From NCBI GenBank assembly GCA_963704025.1, contig CAVPGP010000001.1:806001-870000 (forward strand): 64,000 bases of DNA, read 5' to 3'. Below the pieces are notes generated by a model. The model did no database searches. It had not been told where the DNA came from and saw only the letters and a list, made by a program, of their open reading frames with translations. The translations under genes and the position numbers were made by a program. Shown piece after piece: positions 1 to 10,321 of this stretch (the stretch's first letter is position 1; each line of letters begins with the position of its first letter). Origin of the DNA: CAVPGP01 sp963704025 (GTDB taxonomy: Bacteria > Actinomycetota > Thermoleophilia > Gaiellales > Gaiellaceae).

Positions 1-3000
1 CGAAGGTGACGGCGCGCGGCAGGCGCGCGTCGACGGGCGCATTGGGGCTCCGGACCGGCTGCGCCGTGTCCGCGAACGACCAGCCGGCCGTCAGCGCGGG
101 GACAGCCCCGCCGCCGGTAAGCAGTGTCTGCACCGGTCCAGTCCAGACGCCCGCCAGGTTCGCCCAGGCAGCCGCGTTCGTCCCGCTTACGTCGCGCCGG
201 ATCAGCGTCGCCTTGACGTTCGCGCCGGCGACCGGAATGACGTGGCGATGATGAATCAGCACGTCGACCTTCGCGTTCACCGGCTTCAGGCCGATCGACG
301 CGGGCGAGCCGCCTGGCGCCGGCAGGTCGCGGATCAGCTCGAACAGGTCGGCCTCGCCGGGCGTGTCGGTGTTCCATGGGTCCGCGTAGGCGTCCGGGAA
401 CGACGACCCCGTGCCGACGATCGTGCGCCAGATCGCGGCCGTGACGCGGTTCCCGCTCGTGTTGGCGCGTAGTCGCGCCTCGAAGAGCGGCGTCCACTGG
501 CCGTCGGGCTTGACGAGCGGCTCCGGCTTCGCGTGCAGCGCAGTCTGGAACACCCACAGGCCGTTCGGATCCGACGACGCGCCGATCCACGGGAGCCCCG
601 TCGGGTTCGGCGGCTTGCTCCCGCGCCGTGGACGGACGCGGATGTCCGGGCTCGCGTGCCACGACAGCGCGCTGTTCGGCGCCGGTTGCGCCGGGTCGGT
701 GAGCGTGGCGGTCGCGCGACGCGTGTCGAAGCCGTGGACGCGCACGTAGGTCTGCGGCGCTCCCGGCGCCTGGAGGTCGACCTCCCAGACGCCTCTGGCC
801 TGCACCCCCGCCCGCAGCAGGCGGACGCCGCCGGAGTTGACGGTCGTGAGGTCCTGCACCGTCGCCTCGGGCAGGCCGTTGCAGTACGGCTTCCAGTCCC
901 AACTCGGTCCGCCGAGATCGAGCGTCCCTTTCCAGACGCCGACCGAGGTGCCGACGAAGACGACGTTCGAGTCGGTCGGATGGACGACGACGGCGTACGC
1001 GGGTGCGGGTACGCCCTTGACCGAGTCGGTCCGGAGCTTCGTCGCGATCCACCGGTCGGTGCCGTCGAACCACCAGAGCGTGTCCATCGTCGGCGTTGCC
1101 GGATGACCCGTCGCCGCCACGTAGAACGAACCGTGCGGACCGCGACCGGGCAAGTGCACGGCGAGGTCGCTCCACTCGCCGACCGCGGGGAGCACCTGAC
1201 CCGGGGACACCACCGCCGCGGCCGCCTGGGGGTCCTCGCACTTGTGCGGGGCCTGGCGGGTGAGCACGGTCGGCGTGGCGCGGAAGCCGGACGGCGCGGT
1301 CGCGTCGGGCGCGATGTCGTACCGGAGGACGGCTTGCCGGCAGAGGACGTAGAGGCGCGTCGACGACGCCCACCGGACGGCGACGATCTGGCTCGCGACG
1401 AAGTTCGGGGCGGCCCCCGACACGACGGCTGCGTCACTGTTCGCGTTCTGCGAGCCGATCGCCATCGGGTCGCCGAACGACGGCAGCGTCACCCAGTTCC
1501 GCCCCCAGTCGGATGAGAACCAGACGCGGTAGGTCCCGAACGCCACGCGCGCTCCGGCACCGAACGGCACCGCGTCGACGCCCGTGTAGAAGGTCGAGTT
1601 GGTGTCCTCGGTCTGCTCGGGCCCCGTGGCGGTGTTGGAGTCGCCGGTCGAGCGCAGCACCGGCCGTGTGAAGACGGCGCCGGGGAGGCCCTCGTGGTTC
1701 CACGTCCCTTGCGTGTACTGCCGCAGGAAGCGGTGCGGTGCGGCCGGGTTGAACGCGATCCCGCCGCCGTCACCGAGGAAGCGCCCGCGCCAGACCGTGT
1801 CGCCGACCCGCTCGAGCGTGCCGTTGTCCTGCGTGCCCGCGAGGACGTAGCCGTCGACGAGCGGGTGCGTCGCGACGTAGCCGGGCTCGAGCACGGCGAG
1901 GCCCGTGTTCCGACCGACGAACGAGTTCTTCACGAGTCGGTTGTCGTCATCGCCGCGCGTCGAGCGGAAGAGCCCGCCGTCGCAGCCGATCCAGATCTCG
2001 GTACCGCCGCCCGTGATCGGCGCGAACCGCGCGACGTGGACGTCGGCGTGGACGCCGCCGCCGATGAACGAGGCGTCGGAGGTCGTGGTCGCCGCGGTCG
2101 ACGTGAACCCGAACCGATAGCTCCCGGCGGTCGGCCCGGTCACGCTCCCGAGGTAGAGCGACGCGCTCCACTGGCCGTCGATCTTCTCGGTCGCGCCGCC
2201 GAGGACGATCCTCTCCGGCCGCGTCGGGTGGACCGCGATCGCCTGGTTGTAGCTGTCCTGGCCGCCGAGCAGGTTCGGCGGGACGCGCGTCATCGGCGTG
2301 ACCGTCGTCCCGTCGATCCGCCAGACGTTGTTGCCGTTTGCGAGCGCGTAGACGACCGACGGGTCCGAAGGTGCGACGGCGAGCGTGATCCTGCTCGTCG
2401 CCGGCAGGCCGCCGAGCGCGACCGGTGTGAACGGACCGGCGGGTCCGTTCTGGCTCACATGCAGGCCGGAGCTCCCGCCCGCGTCGTCCCGGACGGCCAC
2501 CCACAGGCGCGTCGGAGTCGCGCCCTGGCCCTTCGCCCACGCGGCGTCGGTGCAGATGAGTGCGCCGCCGGCGGCGCCGTTGAACGGCGCGACGCCCACC
2601 TGCGACCAGATCGCGGTGGGGCCGCCGGTGCGCGTCCAGAGGCCCGCGCTCGTCGCCGCGACGAACGTCGTCGGCGGCGTCTCGTCCGGATTGGCGACGA
2701 TCCGGAAGATGCCGCGGCCGGCGAGGTTCTTGCCCTCGATATCCCACACCTGCAAGAACTCACCCGCGCCGGCAGGCCCGACGGCGCGCAGGACGCCGAC
2801 GCTCGACGCCCGACCGCCTGGCCAACCCTGCAGCGAGGACGTCAGCTGCGGCATCAGCTCACCCGTCCCGACGAGCACCTCGTCGTTGCCGGCGTTTCCG
2901 CCGGAGTCGAAGCGGACGTAGATGCACCCGCAGGCGAGCACGTTGGACGGGACCGTCACGTCCGGCGGCGTGCCCGACACGCCCCAGCCGCCCAGCGGCG

Positions 3001-3452
3001 ACCACGTCTCACCCGCGTCCGACGAGTACCAGACGCCGCCGTTCGCCGTCGCGGCGTAGACACGGCGCCCGTCGTCGCTGATCCGGAAGTCGGTCACCCG
3101 GCCGGCGACGCGCGGCCGGCCGCTCGCCTGGCCGGCGAGCACGACCGTCGGGCCGATCGGCACCCACAGATCGCGATCGCGCTCGTCCCCCGGTGCGGGC
3201 GCGGCCCGCGCGCGCCGGGCCCCGCTCCCGCTCGGGCGCGAGATCCTCGGCGAGCCCTTCCCGCCGGCGCGCGAGCGCGAGCTGCTGCTCGTCCGGATCG
3301 ATCACGCCGCGTCGCTGGAGGAGGAACGCCTGGCGCTCGGCGGCGCGACCTCGACGGCGGCGGTCGATCTCGCCCCACTCGTAGCGGTCGGTCGTGGGCG
3401 GCGGCTCGGCGCCGACGCCGTCGTCGCGACGCGTGCGGCGGCGCGGGCTCAC
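1..3452 (-). CDS. Sortilin/BNR-type beta-propeller protein, 3' end beyond window, one frame break
   Basis: This is the last visible gene of the minus-strand operon; its 3' end lies off the left edge. The GTG start at 3452 overlaps the stop of the upstream gene (GTGA) and has a GGGGAG ribosome site. The first ~75 residues are charged (Arg/Glu rich) with no signal peptide. Reading frame then changes between about 3240 and 3200 (one extra base in a GC run), after which the frame stays open to base 1. The second part has Asp-box style repeats such as GGVWYSSDAGETW, WIGCDGGLFRST and VLAGTQDNGT, the blade pattern of VPS10/sortilin-like and photosystem-II-assembly-like propellers. Two other genes in this window share the GTQDNGT motif. 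Function is unknown; a binding scaffold is an inference. The break is probably a sequence error rather than gene decay. Confidence 0.75.
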
Positions 3453-6400
3453 GTCTCGCTCCCCGTGGTCGCCGTGCCCTCGGGCGCGATGCGGATGTAG
3501 CCCTCCTGCACCTCGTGCGGCAGATCGGGCAGGAGCGCGGTCTGCGTCGCGGCGAGGATCGGGTCGTCCTTCCACGACGCCGGCGTGTCGCGCCTCGTGA
3601 AGAGCTGGTCCTTCGGGAACGCCGAGATCTTCGGCAGGCGCACGTGCGCCGGGTCGACCAGCACCGGGCCGATGCGTGCGGACGGCGCGATTACCGACAG
3701 CCCAGGCGCGACCCAGTCCCGCGCGAGCGCGAGCGACTTCCGCGGCAGCACGCCCGACGTGAGGTGGACGCGACCGCCCGCGTGCATCAGCAGCGTGAGC
3801 ACCACCGTCTGTCCGGGCCGGATCGCGAGCTCGTCCTCGGCCAAGATGTACGGGTGGTCGATCGGCCGCGTCGGCGGCGCCTGGGGCGTCGTGCCGTACC
3901 GGCCGAACTGGCCGCGCTGGCGCCCGGTGTCGAGCGCGAGGTTGGCGACCACCTTGTCGACAACGCGGACGTGCTCGTAGTCGTCGTCGACGACGTAGCC
4001 GAGCAGACCGTCGTCGGCGCGAGTGATCTCGCCGAGCCGCACCGTCACGGCGCGGTCGGCGAGCGCTGCGGCCGCGGCAGCCGCGTCGAGGCCGAGATCG
4101 GGGACCAGGTCGAGCGTCAGCCGCGCACGCACGACCGCGATCGGCCGGCCGACGAGCCCCGCTATGTGCTCGCTGCCGAGAGCACGGAACGCATCGACGC
4201 TCCAGAGCGTCGTGTCGATCGCGCGCAGAAGCGCCGACAGCGCCGACTCCGCTGTCGCGGGCCTTCCGTCGCGCGCCCGCGCGTCCGCGCCGACCATGCC
4301 GGCGGCGAGGAAGCCGAGGTGACGCGTGCCGCGGACGAGGCCGTGCAGCGGCCCGGCGTCCGGCGGCCCGTCGCGGCCCGGCGCCATCTCCCACGTGACT
4401 CCGCCTCCGATCGGCTCGTTCATCAGCTGACCAAGCGGCGCGCCGGCGACGTCGAACGCCTCGAGCGCCTCGTCGATGTGGTCCGGGAGGAGGAAGCCCG
4501 CGACCGGGTTCACGGCGCGGGACGGATCGATCTGGTCGACGCTCGCCTCGGCCGCCGAGGAACCTTCGACTCCGGGATCGACGAGCCGGAAGAGCAAACG
4601 CGCGGGCACGGTGAACCGCGGTCGCAGGCGGAGCGCCGCGGGCGCCTCGGGAATCGCGTTCCGCACCGGCACGAGCGGCGCGTCGACGGCCAGGTCGAGA
4701 ACGCGGCCGAACGCGTCGACGAGCCGAGCGCGCTTCAGCGAGAGCGCGCCGGCGCGCAGGAACGTCGACGGCTCGCCCGTCGTCGTCGGCGGGCCTGGCG
4801 TCCCGTCCTCGCCGCGCGGGCGGAGCAGCCCGCCGTCGTAGGCAAAGCCGAGGAGCTGCTCGCGGATCCCGTCGAGGCTCGCGGCGGCGGCGTCCAGGTG
4901 CTCGATCGCGTCGGCAATCTTCGTCAGCGCCGCCTCCGTCGCCTCGTCGGCCTCGCCGCGGTTCTCGCGGTCCCGAGCCTCCTCCGCGGCGAGCCAGCCG
5001 CGGACGGCGGCGCCGATCGTGTCGGCCGTTGCGGTCGTGAGCGGGCTGCGGCCGTGGAACGTCCTCGTGTTCGTGCGCGGCGTCGCGTCGGCGGCGGGCT
5101 CGTCGTCGACAGCGCCGAGCTGCCATGCGTCGAGCCGGTCCGACGTCTCCACCGTGGCCTCCCACTCGAGCCACAGCGGGATCCACGGCTGCGACCACGC
5201 GGTCACGCCGACCGGATCGGGGTCGGTGCCGACGAAGAGCGAGAAGCGCCGCAACTGGTCGGCGACGAGCGCGGCCTCGAGGCGGACGGCGCCGGGAAAC
5301 GCGCGCTCCCTCGGCTGGAACGCCGTCGTGAGCCCGTCGTAGGTTGCAGTCGCCCCGAAACGGAGTGCCGCCTCGGCGACGAGCCGCCGGTTGGTCGCGC
5401 CTTTGTCGAGGCCGTGTCGCGCCGCGGCAACCCGCGCGACCCACTGCGCGAGGTACGGGTTCGAGACAACGGCCTCGCGGGCGAGCAGCAGCACCTCGTC
5501 GGGAACCGCCGCAGTTCCGAGCGACGGCAGAAGCTCGGAGGCCTGGATCACCTGGTCCACCCCGCGCGTCACCTGCGTGGGCCAGCGGCAGTGGAGGAGC
5601 CCGTCCGGCGAGAAGCGTCCGTCGCCGCCATGGCGAAGGCTCCGCCGCAGGCCGCGCAGCCCGACCATCGTCTCGCCCGGGATGTACAGCCGCGGCGCAG
5701 GGCGGATCACGTCCCGCGACTCGGGCGGTGGCTCGCCCTGGTCGCCCCCGCCCGTCAGCCGCTGCATCACCCCGCGTTGCTCGTCGAGCGTCGTGCGGAC
5801 GAGGTCGGATCGCTTGCGCGCGAAGACGACGGAGGTCTCGGCCTCCAGCACGGTGCCGGCCTTCACGCGGGCGTCGGCGGCGCGGCCGATCCGGCCGGTC
5901 GCGGCACCGCCCTCCTGCTTGCCGGTCAGGAGCCGGTCAGTGCCGCCCGGGCCGCCCTGCCGGCCGACGAAGCCCGCGACGTGCTCGTGCTCCTCGACGT
6001 CGACCAGCCCGTCGGCGCTGCCGACGCGGTCGAGCAGATGACCGGTGAACGCCGAGAGCAGCCGCTCGAGCGCCCGGCGCTCGTCGGCGGAGGCGGAGGC
6101 GAGACCCGTCGACGCAAGCGCGGCCGCGAGATCGTCGCCGTGCTCGCCGAGGACGACCGCGACGTCCGCGGTCGTCGGCCGATTCTCAACCGACACGGGC
6201 CCGGAGACGGGGACGCCGTAGACGGCGCCGTGGAGCAGCGTCGAGCGCGGCCACGCCGGCTCGGCCGCGACCACGGCCACCGCCTCGTCGGCGAACTCGG
6301 ACAGCGCCGGCTTGAACGTCTCCTTCACGGTGAAGGCGCTCGTGTCCGCGAGGGCACGACTTCGGAGGCCGAGCGTGTTGTCGTCGGCGCCGTACCGGCC

Positions 6401-7270
6401 GCCGGTCTGCATGCCGAGGCTCGCGCGGTCGAGACGCGTCACGTCACGGGCGAGGTCGAGACGGTCGCCGCCTTCCTGGTCGTCGACGAGCGACCAGCCG
6501 AGGGACTGCAGGCGGTCGTGCAGGCTGCTCGTCGTCTGCGCACCGTCGAGCGGGTCGAGCGCCGGCGTCGACCACCAACCCGCAACGAGGTATGACACCT
6601 GGTCTCCCTCGACGCCGTTCGGCGCGACGGTCGCGAGATCGCCGAGCGGATCGTGGAGCGCGAACCGGTTCAGCGTTGCGTCGTAGACGCCCACCCAGTT
6701 CAGCGACCCGCCGACGGAACCGGTGAGCTCGGCTGCCGGGACCGCACGCCCCGTCGCCGCGATCGCGGCCGCGCCGGCCGGCCACGACTCGAGCGGGACG
6801 ACCTTCGCCGTGTCCGCCTCGAGCACCCAGCCTCGAACCGACGGTGCATCGGTGCCCGCCGGCACGAGCATTCGCAGCACGACCCACCGGTCGGGGAGCG
6901 GCGGCAGCTGCAGGCGGTTCGTCGGCCCGCCGTCGGCGAGCGTGCCGCGCAGCAGGGCATCGGGCGGCGCCCATTGCAGGTGCACGCCGGCCGGACGCGG
7001 CGGTCCGTCCTGGAGCACGCCCGTGGGCGCCGACGGCGGCTGACCGTCGGGCGCCGTGAGCGCGAGCGGCAGCCGGACCATCGGCTCCGTCGACCCGGCG
7101 GGGACGTACAGCGCCTGCAGGTCGACCGGCACGAGCACGCGGCTCTCGCGGATGAGGCTCGCATCCCAACGGCCGACGGCGGACGCGTCGAGGCCCGTGC
7201 GGACGAGCGCGGTCCACCGCGGCGACGCGACCGCCTTGTTCACCGCGCCCGGGTCGAAGATCGGGCTCAT
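3449..7270 (-). CDS. Conserved hypothetical protein of the DUF6603 cassette, 1,273 aa
   Basis: No function recognised. The ATG at 7270 overlaps the upstream stop (ATGA) and is preceded by AGGAGG. The protein is long, soluble-looking and without a signal peptide or membrane segment. Near residues 90-135 it has GVHLQWAPPDALLRGT followed by LPPLPDRWVVLRML, a pattern I remember from unannotated proteins encoded beside DUF6603 genes in other bacteria, but I cannot name a family. The middle (about residues 390-470) is rich in Gly/Glu/Arg with a likely flexible linker; the C-terminal third has many short beta-like hydrophobic stretches. It is translationally coupled on both sides, so it is probably made in fixed proportion with its neighbours and may be a structural partner of the giant protein. 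The frame is intact over 3.8 kb. Confidence 0.85.
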   Translation of the reverse strand: MSPIFDPGAVNKAVASPRWTALVRTGLDASAVGRWDASLIRESRVLVPVDLQALYVPAGSTEPMVRLPLALTAPDGQPPSAPTGVLQDGPPRPAGVHLQWAPPDALLRGTLADGGPTNRLQLPPLPDRWVVLRMLVPAGTDAPSVRGWVLEADTAKVVPLESWPAGAAAIAATGRAVPAAELTGSVGGSLNWVGVYDATLNRFALHDPLGDLATVAPNGVEGDQVSYLVAGWWSTPALDPLDGAQTTSSLHDRLQSLGWSLVDDQEGGDRLDLARDVTRLDRASLGMQTGGRYGADDNTLGLRSRALADTSAFTVKETFKPALSEFADEAVAVVAAEPAWPRSTLLHGAVYGVPVSGPVSVENRPTTADVAVVLGEHGDDLAAALASTGLASASADERRALERLLSAFTGHLLDRVGSADGLVDVEEHEHVAGFVGRQGGPGGTDRLLTGKQEGGAATGRIGRAADARVKAGTVLEAETSVVFARKRSDLVRTTLDEQRGVMQRLTGGGDQGEPPPESRDVIRPAPRLYIPGETMVGLRGLRRSLRHGGDGRFSPDGLLHCRWPTQVTRGVDQVIQASELLPSLGTAAVPDEVLLLAREAVVSNPYLAQWVARVAAARHGLDKGATNRRLVAEAALRFGATATYDGLTTAFQPRERAFPGAVRLEAALVADQLRRFSLFVGTDPDPVGVTAWSQPWIPLWLEWEATVETSDRLDAWQLGAVDDEPAADATPRTNTRTFHGRSPLTTATADTIGAAVRGWLAAEEARDRENRGEADEATEAALTKIADAIEHLDAAAASLDGIREQLLGFAYDGGLLRPRGEDGTPGPPTTTGEPSTFLRAGALSLKRARLVDAFGRVLDLAVDAPLVPVRNAIPEAPAALRLRPRFTVPARLLFRLVDPGVEGSSAAEASVDQIDPSRAVNPVAGFLLPDHIDEALEAFDVAGAPLGQLMNEPIGGGVTWEMAPGRDGPPDAGPLHGLVRGTRHLGFLAAGMVGADARARDGRPATAESALSALLRAIDTTLWSVDAFRALGSEHIAGLVGRPIAVVRARLTLDLVPDLGLDAAAAAAALADRAVTVRLGEITRADDGLLGYVVDDDYEHVRVVDKVVANLALDTGRQRGQFGRYGTTPQAPPTRPIDHPYILAEDELAIRPGQTVVLTLLMHAGGRVHLTSGVLPRKSLALARDWVAPGLSVIAPSARIGPVLVDPAHVRLPKISAFPKDQLFTRRDTPASWKDDPILAATQTALLPDLPHEVQEGYIRIAPEGTATTGSET

Positions 7271-8316
7271 TCGAGGACCTCCTGGAACGCGATCTGCAGC
7301 TTTGCGATGCTGATAGTCGGCGCGAACACGGCGTCGATCGGCGGCGCGCCGACGATCGACGGGTCGCCGAACACCTGCCGGTAGGGGAAGCGGAGCATCT
7401 CGAGCGCGAACTCGGCACCGTCGACGGCCGGCCCGATGTTGGTGCCGTTCGTCTTGATCAGCGAGTCGTCGAGTCGCTTGATGTCGAGCACGCCAGGCGA
7501 GCCCGGTCGGAAGGGCACGTCCACGCGTTTCTCGGGCGCGACGTCGGTCGCCGTCTTCGCGTCCCGCGCGATCACCTGCGCGCTGAAGTCGTTCGGCCCG
7601 CCCGCAGGCGTGAGGCGCACGCCGAACTGGATCCCCTGGCGCGGCTCCTCGATGTGCACCACCGCCGGAATCCCGTCGAAGAGAACGAGGAGGACGGCCG
7701 GCGCGAGTCGCTCCATCCGCAGCAGCTTCAGGCGTCGCGGATCGGACTCAGGGATGTTCGCGCGGTCGGGACCGCCGAGCTCCTCACGGTAGGCGCGGAC
7801 GTGGAGCGCCGGCCAGCCGGAGACCGCCCGCGAGCGGAGCAGGAAGCCGGAGACGGGACCTGCGGGGCCCTGCTGCACGCGCTCGCCGCCCGGCAGCCGC
7901 ACGCGGCGCTCCTCCTCGTCGACCTCGTCGCGCACGGTCTCGTAGAGGCTCTCGAGCTGCGTGCGGTCGGCCGAGTTGACCGTGCCGACGCTGAGCGCTC
8001 CCTGCACAAGCGCATCCGTCCAGGCGCGGTCGAGGTAGAAGAAACGGATCGACTCCGGCGGGAGCAGCTCTGCGTCCGGCACGAGGTACGCGAACGGGAC
8101 GCCCTGGAGCAGGCGCAGCCGCGCGAGGAAGCCCCGGACCTCGCCCGGAGTCACGCGCGGGCCGAGGTACGGATCCTCCTCGGCGGGCTCCGGGCGCAGC
8201 TCGACGAACGCGGCCGTCGAGACCTCGAGTACCTTGCTCGCGGTGAGGTTGAGCGCCGCGAGAGCGCGGCTCGCGCGCCGCCCGCGACGACGGGTCCTGC
8301 CTGCGGGCGGGGTCAT
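7267..8316 (-). CDS. Conserved hypothetical protein of the DUF6603 cassette, 349 aa
   Basis: No function recognised. It starts with ATG at 8316 inside an ATGA overlap and has a strong GAGGAGG ribosome site. The first ~20 residues are very basic (RTRRRGRRASRA). The core holds LLQGVPFAYLVPDAELLPPE followed by SIRFFYLDRAWTDALVQGAL (about residues 70-115), a distinctive well-ordered segment, and an acidic stretch DEVDEEERRVRLPGGERV. No signal peptide and no transmembrane helix are visible. Its place between two other cassette members with overlapping ends suggests a subunit of the same assembly. What else it could be cannot be judged from sequence alone. Confidence 0.85.
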   Translation of the reverse strand: MTPPAGRTRRRGRRASRALAALNLTASKVLEVSTAAFVELRPEPAEEDPYLGPRVTPGEVRGFLARLRLLQGVPFAYLVPDAELLPPESIRFFYLDRAWTDALVQGALSVGTVNSADRTQLESLYETVRDEVDEEERRVRLPGGERVQQGPAGPVSGFLLRSRAVSGWPALHVRAYREELGGPDRANIPESDPRRLKLLRMERLAPAVLLVLFDGIPAVVHIEEPRQGIQFGVRLTPAGGPNDFSAQVIARDAKTATDVAPEKRVDVPFRPGSPGVLDIKRLDDSLIKTNGTNIGPAVDGAEFALEMLRFPYRQVFGDPSIVGAPPIDAVFAPTISIAKLQIAFQEVLE

Positions 8317-10319
8317 GCGTCCTCCTCTCGTCCGTTCTCGGCGCGCTCGATCAGCTCGTCGAGCGCGTCGCGGCGGCGCCGACGGACGAGCCGTGGGGGC
8401 GCCGCGCCGCGGACCCGCGTGTCGACGTTCACCAACCCGACGTCGACCTTCAGCGCGTCCGCCGTCAACCGTTCGACGCGCGCGTCGAGGCCGGTGCGGA
8501 GACGTTCGACAGGCGGGCCTTCCAGCAGCGGCCCGCGGTCATCCGTATCGGCGACTGTCACCTGCGTTGCGCGCAGCGCGCCGGAGACGCCGAGTTGGTC
8601 CGCGCGCTGCGCCACGTCGTCGGCCGAGAAGCCGAAGCCGACGGCGATCAACTTGTCGAGCCCGCCCTCGCGCACGAACGGCAGCGGCCGGCCCGGGTCG
8701 ACCAGCGGCCTCGACGGCGCGAGCGTCGCGCCGGGGTTCTCGGCGGCGCCGAGCACGAGTTGCCGACCGATGAGCGCACCGAGGTCGTGCGCGCGACTGT
8801 CGAGCGCGCCGCGCACTGCCGCCGCGGCGTCGCTGACGGCGCTCACGAGCCGCCGTGCACGCTCGGCGCCGAACTGCTCTGCCCGCCAGGCCATGAACGC
8901 GCGCACGATCGACGGCTGCGAGAGGGCGAGCAGCCGGCCGATCTCGAACGCGCCGGCGAGCGATAGGTCTTCGCGACCGTCCGGGACAACGCGCCGCAGC
9001 TGGTCGCTCACGTGCGCGAACGGGAGCTTTCCGTCCGCGTCCGGCTCGTCGCGGGTCGTCGGGTGTGTCGCGAGCGGACCGCGGTACCACGCGCGCACGC
9101 GCTCGCCGCGTCGCGTGAGGTGCGGCAGCCCGACGTGCCCGGTCTCCGTCAGCTCCGCCTCCGGCCGAGGCTTCGGCGGTGGCGGCGGCGCTCCCGGCGG
9201 CACCTTTGGCGGCGCCGGCGCGGTGCCGAGCAGCCCGACGTCGAGCCCGAGCATCATCGACTCGAACCCGCCCGAGCCCGAGACGGTGAACGACCAGTGC
9301 GCGAGGACAGGGAAGCGATACAGCGGCTCCTGGAAAACGAAGTGATCGACGTCGACGCGGAAGCCCTCGAGCATCACGTCGCGCACGACGCGGCCGGCGT
9401 CGACGTTGGCGGCGCTCAGCGCGGCCTCCTCGACCCGCTGCTGCGTCGCCGCCCATTGCGCCGAGGTCGCCTTCCCCGCCGCGGGCGCGTTCGCGACCGG
9501 ACGCGACGCGAACCCGATGTCCGCCGCGAGTTCGCGCGAAAGCGTCGCGCTCGCGACGCCGCCCATCACGAAGCGGTCGGTGTCGCTTCCCGCGTCGCGC
9601 GCGAGCGGTCGCACGTCGAAGACGAACTCCGTCGCGTCGAACTTGGTGACGACGTTCGGCGGCGGGTGCGCCAGGTTGTCCACCTGCTGCTCGACGTTGA
9701 TCAGGCACGCGAGGTACCGCACCGGCTTGTCGTTTGTGCGGTCGTACTGCGGCAGCCGGTTCGCGAGCACGACGGCGAGGAACCCGTCGTCGTCGCCGTT
9801 CGCAAGCTCCGTGTCGCGGATGTCGACCTCGCGGACGTGGCAGAGGAGCGGCAGATCGTCCTCGGTCGGGAAGACCTTGTCGACGACGGTCTTCGTGACG
9901 GCGAGGTAGATCCCCGTCGCGACGTCGTTCGGCCCGCCGAGCGTCACGCCCGGGGTCACGCACTGCGCGATCGGAACCTCCGCCGAGAGCGTTCCCTCGC
10001 CCTCCGCGATCACGACGAGCGCCAGCCACGGCGTGTTCGGCTTCCCCGCCTTGGCCTCGCGCTCCCACGGCAGCGTCCGCCGCTTGATCACGACCTGCGG
10101 CAGGCGGTTCTCGTAGGCGCCCTCGCTGTTCGCAGGCGGGAACGTCGACAGGAGCTGGTCTGGAGGCAGGCTGAAGCGCGGCGCGGTGACGAGCACGTGT
10201 CCGTCGTAGGCCTGAGTCGGCCCGCCGGCGACGTCCTGCTGCCCGTGCAGCGTGTAGTTGCCGGCTTTGAGCGGCGGGTTCGCCATCGAGTGCAGCACGA
10301 ACTGGCCGATGTTCGGCAT
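8313..10319 (-). CDS. Conserved hypothetical protein of the DUF6603 cassette, 668 aa
   Basis: No function recognised. ATG at 10319 lies 2 nt after the stop of the giant gene and has an AAAGAGG ribosome site; the 3' end overlaps the next gene (ATGA). The N-terminal ~200 residues run FVLHSMANPPLKAGNYTLHG, then a beta-rich stretch with FSLPPDQLLSTFPP, RRTLPWERE and NTPWLALVVIAEGEG. I recall this order (extension-type N-terminus, FPP, LPWER, PWLAL) from unannotated bacterial and fungal proteins. A proline-rich linker (PPKVPPGAPPPPPKPRP) at roughly residues 365-385 separates this from an alpha-helical C-terminal half that ends in a basic segment (PPRLVRRRRRDALDEL). No export signal is visible. Likely a second structural component of the cassette, by inference from position only. 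Confidence 0.85.
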   Translation of the reverse strand: MPNIGQFVLHSMANPPLKAGNYTLHGQQDVAGGPTQAYDGHVLVTAPRFSLPPDQLLSTFPPANSEGAYENRLPQVVIKRRTLPWEREAKAGKPNTPWLALVVIAEGEGTLSAEVPIAQCVTPGVTLGGPNDVATGIYLAVTKTVVDKVFPTEDDLPLLCHVREVDIRDTELANGDDDGFLAVVLANRLPQYDRTNDKPVRYLACLINVEQQVDNLAHPPPNVVTKFDATEFVFDVRPLARDAGSDTDRFVMGGVASATLSRELAADIGFASRPVANAPAAGKATSAQWAATQQRVEEAALSAANVDAGRVVRDVMLEGFRVDVDHFVFQEPLYRFPVLAHWSFTVSGSGGFESMMLGLDVGLLGTAPAPPKVPPGAPPPPPKPRPEAELTETGHVGLPHLTRRGERVRAWYRGPLATHPTTRDEPDADGKLPFAHVSDQLRRVVPDGREDLSLAGAFEIGRLLALSQPSIVRAFMAWRAEQFGAERARRLVSAVSDAAAAVRGALDSRAHDLGALIGRQLVLGAAENPGATLAPSRPLVDPGRPLPFVREGGLDKLIAVGFGFSADDVAQRADQLGVSGALRATQVTVADTDDRGPLLEGPPVERLRTGLDARVERLTADALKVDVGLVNVDTRVRGAAPPRLVRRRRRDALDELIERAENGREEDA

Positions 10320-10321
10320 CG

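Noticed and set aside
1694..6595. A very long plus-strand open frame (about 1,630 codons) opposite the cassette genes
   Set aside because: Arg/Ala/Asp-rich nonsense typical of antisense frames in 70% GC DNA; the minus-strand frame has ribosome sites, overlaps and normal protein composition.
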